Assembly: GCF_031143425.1 (NCBI RefSeq)
Contig: NC_090448.1
Coordinates: 528,692,313-528,756,312 of the forward strand
DNA from: Pleurodeles waltl
Lineage: Eukaryota > Chordata > Amphibia > Caudata > Salamandridae
Direction of reading: 5' to 3'
Length of the DNA: 64,000 nucleotides
Below the pieces are notes generated by a model, which had not been told where the DNA came from, did no database searches, and was given only the letters and a program-made list of their open reading frames with translations. Positions within the stretch are counted from its first letter, which is position 1. Every line of letters begins with the position of its first letter. A program made the translations under genes and the position numbers. Below are positions 46,301 through 56,841 of the stretch, one piece after another.

Positions 46301-48745
46301 AGAAAGAAAAGGGCCCATGATAGGAAGAATGACTACAAGGGCTCGGACAGTCACATAAAAACTGTGGTCAACCTATCTAAGAGACCTCTAACGTCTGAAG
46401 AAATCAGTGTATTGGCCTTGGGTTTATCATTTTGTCCGACTAATCGTTTCGATTATGTGCAGACTAGAATTGACCTTTTTCAGTTTGTGAGAAAGCTAAA
46501 ACTGAAAAAATGGTTTCAGACTAGGGTAACGTTGCATTCAATAGGAGCAGAAAGGGCCCAAACCAGTACATTTTTGATTTCAGATATTGAAACGTTACAT
46601 ACACTATCCATTTTGAATGGTGACACGCAAGCACATGACGATCCTATATTGAATTTGGAGGTTTTGGGCTTAGATATAGATGCTACATGCCCTAGCCCTT
46701 TTAAACCCAAATCTACTTTTTTACCGACTATACAGAATGATGCTATTGATGTGTTTGAGAGGGATGTTACCATCCAATTAAAGAAAATCAGGTTCAGTCC
46801 GCTAGATAGAAAATTAGACAATCTGTCTTCTAAACAACGTATAGCCCTGAACACATTAGCCAAAGATCCTAGCATCGTAATACGTGAATCTGATAAAGGC
46901 GGTAATGTAGTAGTCCTGGACAGGACACACTACCTGAAGGAGGGAATGAGACAGCTTTGTGTAACAAAATGCTATACTAAAGCCGTAGAAGTTGATTTTA
47001 AGGGGTCCATTATGAGATACCATGATATGTTGACAGAATGGAGAGAGGCAGGGCTGCTTGAATGGGAAGAATATCATTTTCTAAAGTGTGATCACCCCAA
47101 AATACCGGTCTTATATTTATTGCCCAAGTTACATAAGGACTGTGCCAATCCCCCTGGTAGACCAATTGTGTCCGCGATGTCCTCATTACTGGAGAACACT
47201 TCAAGATATATTGATTATTTCTTACGACCTTTTGTGGAATGTCTGCCCTCTTATGTCAAGGATACTACCCATTTCTTGAAATTGATGGATGGCCTGCACT
47301 GGGATAATGACTTCCTACTATCAACTATGGATGTCACCAGTCTATATACTAGTATTCAACATGATTTGGGCCTCAAGGCTGTGAAACACTACATGAGAGC
47401 CCGTTCTATTTCATACTTGAAACACACTGAGATGATTTGTGACATGATTTGGTGTTGTCTCTCTAACAACTTTTTCCCGTTTGACAATACGATATATAAA
47501 CAACTACAAGGGACAGCAATGGGTACTTGCTTCGCTCCCAGCTATGCAAATTTATTCATGGGATGGTGGGAGGAACAGGTATCCCAAGATCAAAAAGACT
47601 TTGAAGACAAGGTGGTACTCTGGTGCCGCTATATTGATGATATCTTTGTGATATGGAAGGGAGACGAGAAATCAGCTAGGGAGTTTGTAACGCTGTTGAA
47701 TTCGAATGATTTCAATATACAGTTAAGTGCACAGTATAGTAAGACCGCTATTCAATTTTTAGATGTGGAAATAAGTATTGACAATGATCATGTGGTAACT
47801 AAACTATACAGAAAAACGACAGCAGGGAATAGCTTACTGAATGCAGGGAGCGCCCATCCGTCTGATCTCATTAGGAGCATCCCATATGGGGAATTGTTAC
47901 GGGCTAAAAGAATCTGCAGCACTAAGGAAAGTTATCAACAAGAGCGTAGTGTAATGTGCCAAAGACTCTTGGAAAGAGGGTACAGTGACAAAATGATTAG
48001 GACTGCAGCTGATAAGGTGGATTCTAAAGAAAGGTCGGACTTGCTGTATTCTTCAAATACAGCAAAGGACGATCAGCAACAAATAAGATTTATTACCACC
48101 TATTCGAACCAAGCTTTCAAATTAAGACAAATTTTGAGGAAAAGTTGGCATATTTTACAAACAGATTCCCGTTTGAAAAGTGTAGTACAGGATTCTCCTT
48201 CTATTACATTTCGAAGAGGTATGTCAATACGTGATGACCTAAGTCACAATATGATAATGAGTTCTGACACCACCGAACAGATTGGGGTCCCCGTACAGGG
48301 TTTTTACTGTTGCCAACGGTGTAAAGCTTGTAGAAATAGTGTCAACTGTACGGAGGTCATGTGGGGTGATGGGCGAAACAAACATCGAATTACCGTTTTT
48401 TTCAATTGCAATACCGAATATTGTGTGTACTGTTTAAGATGTCCTTGTGATAAGATATATGTGGGCAGCACTATCCACAAAGCAAAGAAAAGAGTTCTTG
48501 AACATATGAGAGCCATCCGCAATAATGATTCCAACTACCCGGTAGCGAGGCATTTTCAAGAGGTACATCAAGGCAACGACAAATTACTGAGCTATCTGGT
48601 ATGTGATCATGTTAAAAGCAGTATAAGAGGTGGCAATCGACAAAAAAACGTACGGATTTTGGAATCTAAATATATTATCAGATTCATGACACTCTCGCCT
48701 GGAGGGCTTAACTCCAGCGAAGAAATGTGTAGTCATTTAGGCTAA
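46301..48745 (+). CDS. Penelope-like reverse transcriptase with GIY-YIG endonuclease
   Basis: The protein reverse-transcribes the element and cuts target DNA. Counting from the GTG at 46364 (793 codons): LSFCPTN in the N-terminal region, ESDKGGNVVVLD at about 178, LPKLHKD at about 253, GTAMGTCFAPSYANLFMG at about 382, the catalytic YIDD at about 423-426, a Cys-rich linker CCQRCKAC at about 648, then GIY-YIG nuclease parts VYCLRCPCDKIYVGST at about 688, R near 710 and Glu in ILESKYI near 765. There are no internal stops. The frame is open upstream to 46301 (preceded by TAA) but has no ATG until about residue 194, so the true N-terminus must come from a spliced upstream exon or a non-ATG start, or has been lost. 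The least decayed mobile gene in the window. Confidence 0.9.
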   Translation, partial: RKKRAHDRKNDYKGSDSHIKTVVNLSKRPLTSEEISVLALGLSFCPTNRFDYVQTRIDLFQFVRKLKLKKWFQTRVTLHSIGAERAQTSTFLISDIETLHTLSILNGDTQAHDDPILNLEVLGLDIDATCPSPFKPKSTFLPTIQNDAIDVFERDVTIQLKKIRFSPLDRKLDNLSSKQRIALNTLAKDPSIVIRESDKGGNVVVLDRTHYLKEGMRQLCVTKCYTKAVEVDFKGSIMRYHDMLTEWREAGLLEWEEYHFLKCDHPKIPVLYLLPKLHKDCANPPGRPIVSAMSSLLENTSRYIDYFLRPFVECLPSYVKDTTHFLKLMDGLHWDNDFLLSTMDVTSLYTSIQHDLGLKAVKHYMRARSISYLKHTEMICDMIWCCLSNNFFPFDNTIYKQLQGTAMGTCFAPSYANLFMGWWEEQVSQDQKDFEDKVVLWCRYIDDIFVIWKGDEKSAREFVTLLNSNDFNIQLSAQYSKTAIQFLDVEISIDNDHVVTKLYRKTTAGNSLLNAGSAHPSDLIRSIPYGELLRAKRICSTKESYQQERSVMCQRLLERGYSDKMIRTAADKVDSKERSDLLYSSNTAKDDQQQIRFITTYSNQAFKLRQILRKSWHILQTDSRLKSVVQDSPSITFRRGMSIRDDLSHNMIMSSDTTEQIGVPVQGFYCCQRCKACRNSVNCTEVMWGDGRNKHRITVFFNCNTEYCVYCLRCPCDKIYVGSTIHKAKKRVLEHMRAIRNNDSNYPVARHFQEVHQGNDKLLSYLVCDHVKSSIRGGNRQKNVRILESKYIIRFMTLSPGGLNSSEEMCSHLG

Positions 48746-49234
48746 TTAGTACTTTTCTGGGTAAAAGATGACAGTTATGTAACATATAACATATATATTT
48801 TTATATATTTTTTTTTTAGTTTTAGATATATTTTTGTACGTATCTGTTTTTTGTTGGCATTAGTAGTGATTTTTTCACCTGTAGGGTTTTTGTTTAATCA
48901 ATTTTTTTGGGGGTTATGAAGTATGTGTACTGGATATATAAACACGGCATTTAAGACATAACTATTTGAAAAATATGATATTTATTTGGTATACGCAGTT
49001 TAATAATAACATTATGTTGAATACTTTGAGGATACTAATAATGTAATGCTATATAGGCTATACAAATAGTAAGAGAAGGAATATCAACACATTGTGGAAG
49101 TTATATTATGTACAAAAGACTAGCCTAGTATGGCCGCCATGCTATTCAAGGTATTCTATAGATGTGCTGTGTTTGTCCGTTTTTAGTTTTGTTGAGTGTT
49201 GGTACTTGTATGCTAATTTGCCAAGCTCCCCCAT

Positions 49235-49264
49235 CTGTGAACAAGGCTACGGCTGAAACGCGTT
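49235..49264 (+). ncRNA. hammerhead-like motif, right Penelope inverted repeat
   Basis: Stem GGC (49245-49247), UACG loop (49248-49251), GCT (49252-49254), then GAAA (49255-49258) and CGCGTT. Same sequence as the left repeat but opposite orientation. Preservation in both arms suggests it is a family feature and not a chance mutation. Confidence 0.4.
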
Positions 49265-49412
49265 GGGAGGAATTTCGTTGTAAAGAGTAAAAAGCTTTAA
49301 GAAGTGTCCTGACCCTTCTTGTTATTACAAGATTTCCTTGCATTTTTATGCCATTTCTCGAAGCCATGGTCGGACCGCCACTTTTTGAGCCTTTCGAGTT
49401 CTTTTTGTGAAG

Positions 49413-49430
49413 TGTGTGTGTGTGTGTGTG

Positions 49431-49507
<77 letters not shown>
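49413..49507. repeat. (GT)n(TA)n microsatellite, right of Penelope-like element
   Basis: (GT)n followed by about 35 TA units, in the same order on the plus strand as the tract left of the element. ORFs of Ile/Tyr repeats through it are artefacts. Confidence 0.95.
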
Positions 49508-49515
<8 letters not shown>

Positions 49516-51649
49516 GTCAATCACATTTAGAGCTTAGATTGACCTTAAAATTCATCAACGTGACATTTCGGTCCTTTGCAGTTAAAGCGTCTGAGCCTTG
49601 CTAGTGTTTAACCAGCCAAGGCAGAAAAGTGCTTCTCAACTCCTTAAAAACATTGGCACTTGGTTAAATGATGATAAATTGGGGAGAGTTGAGCTAGAAA
49701 GAGCACCTGCTTTCTTGCCATTCAGGAAGTAAAAGGGATGATGCCAGGGCACTCACAGGGGTTGTTTGGTATGGGTGAGATGTGCTTGTCTTGGTGTGGC
49801 TAAGCATTCCGTTCCCCTCTCTACTGGTTTCTGTCAGCCAGGGCCTTAACTGCTGCAGTAGCCTGTAGTATAGTCAGCCCACACAGTGCCCATCTTCTCC
49901 TCTGTCCTTCATCTATGGACTCTGGCAGCCAGGCATACACAGATTAAAGCGAGCATTGGCAAAGCCAGTAGGTCTGGCGTTGTCTGCCAAACGTTTGGCA
50001 ACGTTAGTTTTTTTTCTTTTTTTTTTTTTGGTAAAACATTAATGTTTGGGAAGCTGCTGGGTGGTCATCAATCTAAATAACTCATTGACTAAAGGCAAAT
50101 GTTATTTTTGGTCCTTAAAAAGCCTACATTACCAAGGTACTCTCTGCCACTGAAGGAAACTACTTAGTGTGTGGATTTGCTCTGTGTGAAAGAGCAGCAT
50201 GCCATAACTTGCAGTGAAGTCAGCCAATGGCTGAAGTGGGTTAACTCACTGTCCCTTGAAAAATTTGAGTGACACACCACAGACCAATCAATAAAGTTTG
50301 TCTAAAAACCCTATAAGTAACTATATCGTACACCTATTTTTAGTAAAATCAAAAGGTCTTGGCTAACACAAACCTAAAAAAGCCAGTTGTTTTGACATGG
50401 ACTGCCTGCCTTTGAGAAAGGAAGAACGAAGTTGAGAAAGAAAGCAGGCAAGAATGAAGTAATGGACTAAGGCAAGAAACAAGGAAATACATTTAAAAAA
50501 ATGTTACAAATGGTGTAAATTAAACACAACAAATGCTGATTTTCTTCCTGGACAACATTTATTAAAGAACCATTGGTGACATTGAGTCCAGAATAAACAT
50601 GTTCTGAAGAATTGTCTGCATCTGAATTCACACGTATAATATTGAATCTTTTAGTTTGGGTACCACATGGATAGTAAAAAGAGAATAACTTAAGAACAGT
50701 TTCAATTGGACTCATTCTGTTATGCTGTGAAATACCATCCGATAAACAAAGGACACCTCAAAAGGTATTTACAGCATGGTTGGAAGGAGACTGAAATTGA
50801 TAAAGCAGTGAATGTGGGCTATGTTTACATCTGGTAGAAAGGTCTTGCTTTGACCACTGGCTCTAAACACAGAGGAAACAATAAATTAATTCTAAAGACC
50901 CACTGCCCCATGATGTATGCTGTGGTGGGTGGAAGCAAAATGTAAATGACACAGCAGGCCAATGATGAAGAAAGGTGGCTAAGTGAGTTTATTAGCCAAG
51001 ACCTTTTGCTCGAACTAAAATTATATGTATAACGCCCGACCCAAGAAGGTAGTACTGCCAGAGAGCACTGGTACTGTAGCAGAACTCCTTAGCCAGAGGG
51101 GCCAGGATGGCCACAAGTTCACATTTCAGAGCTCACTTGTAAGATGGGGCATTTATTATCCTGCATCCAAATTGCCATGGCATTAATGAAAATCTCAGAT
51201 TTGTTGGAAATTACGAAAATGTACATGGTGCTAACTGGCGTTAAGAAAATGTTGATTGTGCATCAACTGGGGCAATGTCTTGTGACTTGGTCTGTAAAAC
51301 CACAACGTTTTAATCAAATCTGCAGGTATGATGTGCTCAAAATACATAATTTAATAAACCATCCAAGTGGGCCCAATGTTATTTGACTAACATGCTTATT
51401 TTGCACAATGTGTTGATTTGATGCATAGGATTGACCCATGGATGGACAGAAATAACCCAAAACGTCTTGTAAAATATTTTCACCTCCTAAAATTTTTTGA
51501 TGTGTATATGATCATGCATCCAATGTGCTTTCAAATGACCCTTTTTGTCAAAACGGCTCTTACCCACCACCCACCCTTGCAAAAGCTTGGACTCTCCACA
51601 CCCTGAATACATTTAGAATTTTGACGTTAAAAAAACTAATGCACAAATC
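49508..51649. other. no gene seen
   Basis: About 2.1 kb without a supportable gene. A repeat-associated phrase gcattggcaaagccagtagg lies at 49953. ORFs at 50467-50715 (-) and 51144-51386 (+) have no recognisable domain. Confidence 0.4.
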
Positions 51650-54190
51650 CACTAATCAATCAATTACGGAGATTTGTAGAGCGCAAACTTGTCACCCCCT
51701 GGGATCTCCTGGTGCTGGGGTTTGGGGCTGAGAGCCTTGCACGGTTGGTGGTGGCAGTCAAAAAGCCTTGTCTTTAGCTGTCTTCTGAAGTCTTCCAGAG
51801 AAGGGGGAAGTGCCCAGGTGGAGGGGAGGTCATTCCAGGATTTGGTGGTGAGGTGGGAGAAGGAGCGGCCACCAAGGTGTTCCCGGCAGATGCGGGAGCG
51901 TAGGACAGGGTGAGGTTGGCTGAGCGGAGCTCTCTGGTGGGTCAGAAGAATGGAATGCGTTTGCCGATATAGACAGGTCAGATGTCGTGGAGGGCTTTGT
52001 AGGTGTCTGTGAGGAGCTTAAAGTGACATCTTTGCTGGATGGGGAGCCAGTAAAGGACCTTGAGATGGGGAGAGATGTTGGTTCTTCTGGGGAGGATGAG
52101 TCTCGCTGCTGCGCTCTGGATGATCTGGAAGCAGCTAAGGAGCTGCTTTGTGGTTGCGACATATAGGGCGTTGCCTTTGTGGAGGCGGCTGGAGATGAGG
52201 GCCGGGGTGACTGATTTTCTGGTCGCGATGGGGATCCATCAGAAGATCTTGTGGAGCATGCAGAGGATGTGGGAACAGGAACAGGAGACTGCGTTGACCA
52301 GTTGTTTCATGATGAGTTGGGTGTCCAGGATACTGCTGAGATCGCATGCATGGTTGGTAGGGGTGGGAGGGGGTCTGGGGTTGTGGGCCACCATGCGTCA
52401 TCTCAGGGGGAGGGCTTATTTCTGAAGATGAGGATTTCGGTATTGTCCAAATTTTAGTTTGAGGCAGTTGGTCCTCATCCAGCTGTTGATGTAGGTCATG
52501 GTATTTTGGAAGTTCCTTCGTATGGTGGAGGTGTCGTCGGTGAGGGATAGGATGAGCTGGGTATCATCAGCGTACGAGATGATGTTCATGCCATGGGTGC
52601 ATGTGATGTCGGCCAGTGGAGTCATGAAGGTGTTGAAGAGGGTGCGGCTGAGGGAGGAGCCCTGTGGAACGCAGGAGGATTCTCTGCGTACAGTCAGAGA
52701 GGAAGAAGGTGATCCAGCAGAGTGCGTTGTCTTTGATGCCAATGTTGTGGAGTCTGCTGATGAGGGTGTGTTGGGAGACCGTGTCAAAGGCCACAGATGG
52801 GTAGAGGAGGATGAGGGGTGCTGTCCCTCCTAAGTCAGGGAGGTGTTTGATATGGTCAATTAGTGTGATCAGGATGGTCTTCGTGCTGTGGTTGGGCTGG
52901 AAGCCTTTTTCCAAGACCTTGGTGGAGAAAGGGAGGAGCGAGATAGGGCAATAGTTCTTGAGCTCATTATGATCAGCTGAGGGTTTCTTCAAGAAGGGCT
53001 TGACCTCAGCGTGCTTCCAGGTGTCGGGGATGGGGGCTGTGGAGATGGAGTTGAGGATTGCTGTGAGGGAGGCTCTGATTATTTCTCCTCCCAGGTTGCA
53101 GAAGTGCTGAGGGCATGGGTCAGTGGGGGGATCCGGAATGAATGGAGGTCATTTTGGAGATAGTGTCTTCGGTGGAGAGATGTTTCCATTTGGAGATCCG
53201 GTGGGGTGGGTTGGGGAGGTGTGGGCTGGGGTGCGGAGGTGGTTGGTCGGCTGGGGGTTGAAGTTGCTGCAAATGTCGGCAATCTTGTGCTGAAAGGAGT
53301 CCAAGGGCATGTCACAAAGGGTTTTGGAGGGGTGGATAGTGCGCTCTGTTGCGGATGGGCAGGAGAATTCTCTGATGATGCTGAATAATTCTTTGGCATG
53401 GATGGTGGTGATCTCGATGTGGGTGTTTGGCACTTCTTTCTTGGTCTCCCTGATACGGTGGTGGTAACTGCTGGGGGCAGTTCTGAAGGAGTCGAGGTTG
53501 GTGGGGTCTTGTTGCAGCGCAGAGTTGTTTGAGTTTCCTGCATAGGCTTAGGAGATCTAGGGTGAACCATATGGCCTGCTTGGTGGGTTTTCTATTGGAG
53601 GTGCACTACAGGGGGGCTATGGTTTTGGCTGCTAAGGAGATCCAGTTGGTTAAGTTTTGAACGCGGTGCTAGAGTGTATCTGCAGTGATGGGTCTTGCTT
53701 CTTTGAGGGCCTAGATCCAGGTTGCTTCTGTGATTATGCTCCAGTTGCAGCGGGGGAGGGTCGGTGGTCTCACTGGGGCTTCCTGTTGTCCCTCAATGGT
53801 GAAGTGAACGATGAGGTGGTGAGTCCATGTTACCTCTGTGATGTGGGAGTACTTGGTTCTGTCACTGTTAGAGAAAATGGGGCCCAGTGTGTGTCCTGCA
53901 CTGTGTGTGGGGGTGTTGACAAGTTGAGAGAGGCCAATGATGCTCATGCTCTCAAAGAGGGAGGCGTAGTTAGTCGTTCGGGTCCTCTAGGTGGAAGTTG
54001 AGGTCCCCCAGGAAGACCTCAAGTGGTTAGAATTGATAGCCAGAGGGGTAAGGAAGTCCGCAATGGAGTTGCCGAAGCTGTGGCAGGGGTCTATTGGCTA
54101 GGATTCCTCCGATGTTGGCATTTGTGTCAGCTTTGATCTTTAAGTTGCGGTGTTCCATGATTATGGTTGTGTCATCGTCTGAGGCGGAGC
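51650..54190 (-). mobile_element. L2-type LINE, 5'-truncated
   Basis: On the minus strand the element ends with gcgctctacaaatctccg...ttgattgattag, the L2-type (TGAT)n 3' tail at about 51652-51690. Upstream come RT (52416-52992), a Pro-rich linker (53079-53570) and endonuclease parts (53711 to about 54060). The start of the endonuclease and any ORF1 are missing. Multiple frameshifts. Confidence 0.85.
52416..54060 (-). pseudogene. L2 polyprotein: endonuclease and reverse transcriptase (broken)
   Basis: Minus-strand order: a decayed GD-N-like segment near 54000, then LSQLVNTPTHSAGHTL (endonuclease core, 53900 region), a Ser/Thr/Pro-rich linker, LKNYCPISLLPF (RT), FQPNHSTKTILITLIDHI, VAFDTVSQHTLISRLHNIGI and the catalytic SYADDTQLIL (near 52560). 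The RT is split between frames at about 52650-52700 (QPHPLQHLHDS in one frame, SSLSRTLFNTFMTPL in the other). Typical CR1/L2-group RT with the YADDTQL box, non-functional. Confidence 0.85.
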
Positions 54191-54330
54191 AGTGGAGGGA
54201 GTCCTAGTGGATGATGGCAATGTCTCTGCCACTGCAATGCCCACCAGATACAAAATGATCCACCGCGACCACCCTAACAGGCACGGCAATGTCAGATGCC
54301 GATGAGGGGGTGAGCAATTTTTCAATGATA

Positions 54331-54800
54331 AATATGGTGAAAAAAAGGCGGGAAATGAGAGGGGCCTGAAATACAGGAAGGGGGGGAGGAGCCTGAAGAA
54401 CAGCAAGACCAGAAGGCAGGGGGGCAGAAACAGCAGGCAAGCAAGGCCTGAGCAATGCAAGGAGCAATGCAGGCAGAAGGTGATGTACTGCAGGTGCTGT
54501 ACAGCGCTTTTCAGTTCCTGTGCCCGGATTGGAACAGCGGAACTGTTCAATGGCATCGCGCAGGGACTGCCATTAAATAGGTTCTGGGGAGCGAGGGGAG
54601 GGAGGCAGGAGTTATTTAAAACATTTTTTTAAAAAACAGTGGGAGACGTGGGGGGCCTGAAACACGGGAAGGGAGGGGGGATTCTGAAGAACAGCAAGGC
54701 CAGAAACAGCAGGCAAGCAAGGCCGGAGCAATACAGGGGGCAGGGCAGGCAGAGGGCGCTGCACTGCAGGTGCTGTACAGCGCTTTGCGGTGCTAGTGCC
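54331..54800. repeat. tandem duplication, about 291-bp period
   Basis: ggggcctgaaatacaggaag at 54361 recurs as ggggcctgaaacacgggaag at 54652. Both are followed by matching acagcaagRccagaa, cagcaggcaagcaaggcc and gcaggtgctgtacagcgctttt/g blocks. The second copy lacks some of the first. No coding sense. Confidence 0.8.
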
Positions 54801-54850
54801 CAGGGGGGTGAGTTTTGGGGAAGGGGACCAAGCTGTTCCTCGAACCAACA

Positions 54851-56398
54851 TTTGACAAAGCTAAGAAAATCATTTGGTAAGCAAATCCTAAAACAACTCG
54901 CTAAAACAAAATCAACTATTCCTGTCCAACAACGGGGGATTCAGAAATTTAGTTTAGGATTGTTTATAGTGAGTCCCACTTTACTTGCAAAATTGATTCC
55001 GAAGATCTGCACAACGTTTCTTACATTCCATTACAAATCCCACACCTTCAGGAGTGTAATTCTTCTATCACTCCTAGGGCCTGTAAACAGAAATTCAGGG
55101 GCACAGTGTCCAACATTCAGGAATACCCAACCAATAACACTCCAGGGAGGAATGCGCTGCTGATCACCCTTGAGGAGAATACCAACTACTTCAAGTATCC
55201 AGCCCATATGAACATGTTATTTCATCAAAAGGCTCCTGAGTAGCTAAACCAATAAAATCCCATTTTCATTTTTCTCCTGTGTAGAGCTTTCTACTTATTT
55301 CTTTATTTTATGTACTTTTAATATTCTAGTGACTCCAGTCCTGGTTTTCCCATCCAAAAACATTGCTTTTTGGCTCAACTTAAGAAAGCTAAACTTACAA
55401 CTCCTAGAATACAATGCTTCAATTGATGGAAGTTTAACACTGTGAAATGGGAGTCCTGGGAACAGCTAATCAGTCACTTTGCTACCCTCTTTGGTGGAGG
55501 CTGCTGTCACCGCCCACCTATGTCTGCTTTTAAAATGCAGATCAAGAGTGAATGTTTGCTGGTCCTAAGGTTTGCTTACAGTAGTAGAGAAAGAAACTGC
55601 TGAGCCAAGATCTTCATCCAACCACCTCCTCAGTCACTCCAATCTGCTGCTTGGATTTTCGGCACAAATAAAGTCACCTCAAGACCTTGTACAATAAAGA
55701 GCAAAACGCCAGGCCATCTTCCTACTTCCTGTAGGACGAAGCGCAGTGGATTAAGTGATGAGGCTGCTAGAAGAAATTCATTTGGGTATGTATACAGTGA
55801 GTGCTACCCATCCTCTAATTCAATACAAAGGTTTTGAATATCCACAATCCTGTTTTCCACAAGAGTGAAATAGAACCTGGATTAATCAATATTTTTTTTC
55901 TTGTCAACCCATACTTGTTGTTGCTGCCATTTTCAGTTTTTAATATTAGTCCAATACAATATAGTAGTTATATGCTTTTGTTTTTGTTTCTACTCGTAGC
56001 TTATTTGTTTAATATGTTGCATACAAATAAAGAAAAATCAGATCTTTGATCAACATATTGACTTGCCAGTTATCTTTCTGGTTCAGGATGTTCCATGATC
56101 TTTAGTTTCAAGTGAATTTTCTTGGCTTCATAGGACCTATGCTGCAAGACAGAAGTTGGTTTTCGGGTAGTTTACTGTGTACCCTAAAACCACGACAAAT
56201 GTTCCTGTGAGGTTGCACAACTGTAGGTTACACTTTGTTTTAGTCCACCACCCCTGATCTGAAAAGGCTGCTACAAAAGCCTCCTTGGTAGTGCAGTTCC
56301 CATGGTGTGTTATTGCAGCCATTGATATTTTTCTAGTTGTATTGGGCCCAGTTTGCTTTTGTTTTTTTCTATTCTCTAATTGTTTTTCTCTCTTTCAG
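54851..56398. other. no gene seen; probable intron upstream of TBPL2 exon
   Basis: AT-rich single-copy-looking sequence with no recognised exon or element. I looked for the short TBPL2 first coding exon here and did not find it. Poly-pyrimidine sequence leads into the acceptor at 56397-56398. Confidence 0.45.
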
Positions 56399-56841
56399 GA
56401 TGGCAATGCTTTGGATACACCGCAGATGTATACACCCATGACTCCTTATGATTCTGATTTATCTATTCATTCTCTCCCCGAGATGTCATTCACTTCTCAA
56501 CGTGATCAGACCAAAGATCTTTCCACAGACTTTTCTTCCGTAGACCTCAGCTTTCTTCCTGATGAACTTAACCAGGATCAAACACAGACACCCTCGCAGA
56601 CTGAATACAACAGGCGGGTGCATATGGGGGAGCAATACAAATTACAAACCTCGGAGCAGGACAGTGGACTTTGTTTAGATGAAATCGATGACCTAGGAGA
56701 TTCCCAGTGCTGTGGTGCCAATGATGAAAATGGTGCATCACAACAGTCTCAGGATGCTTCTAATTTCTGTGCTTTACCTATGACTCCTATGGCACCAATG
56801 ACTCCAGTTACAGAAAGTTCTGGAATTATACCACAACTGCA
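56399..56841 (+). CDS. TBPL2: TBPL2 (TRF3/TBP2) N-terminal-region exon
   Basis: TBPL2 is a vertebrate TATA-binding-protein paralogue that replaces TBP in oocyte transcription initiation. The exon is bounded by a pyrimidine-rich acceptor (tttttctctctttcag, AG at 56397-56398) and a GTAAGT donor at 56842-56847. It is open in phase 0 for 147 codons plus CA. It encodes [20 protein letters not shown], then [14 protein letters not shown], an acidic Ser/Gln-rich linker and [15 protein letters not shown] followed by [19 protein letters not shown] and the MTP repeats with IIPQLQ match the TBPL2 N-terminal region just before the DNA-binding saddle. The final CA|G split is where TBP-family genes splice into the NIVSTVN-coding exon. 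The ATG at 56285 is intronic. TBP itself would be expected to have a polyglutamine tract, which is absent. Confidence 0.92.

Larger units (their letters stand above)
45740..49345 (+). mobile_element. Penelope-like retroelement with inverted terminal repeats
   Basis: A long ORF (46301-48745) is framed by two inverted repeats of about 215 bp: 45740-45955, and its near-complement at 49130-49345. Both contain the Ggctgaaacgcgttggg-type motif. An internal direct repeat of about 60 bp (46230-46290 and 48821-48884, sharing gatttttttcac-tgtagg) also brackets the ORF. Both outer edges meet (GT)n(TA)n tracts. Terminal repeats in direct or inverted order and GIY-YIG endonuclease fusion define this retroelement class. 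Confidence 0.9.

Noticed and set aside
49146..49604. Ile/Tyr-repeat ORFs
   Set aside because: Translations of the (TA)n tract.
56285..56398. ATG and 38 hydrophobic codons leading into the TBPL2 exon, as a signal peptide
   Set aside because: This is the intronic polypyrimidine region; the acceptor AG at 56397-56398 marks the real exon start.
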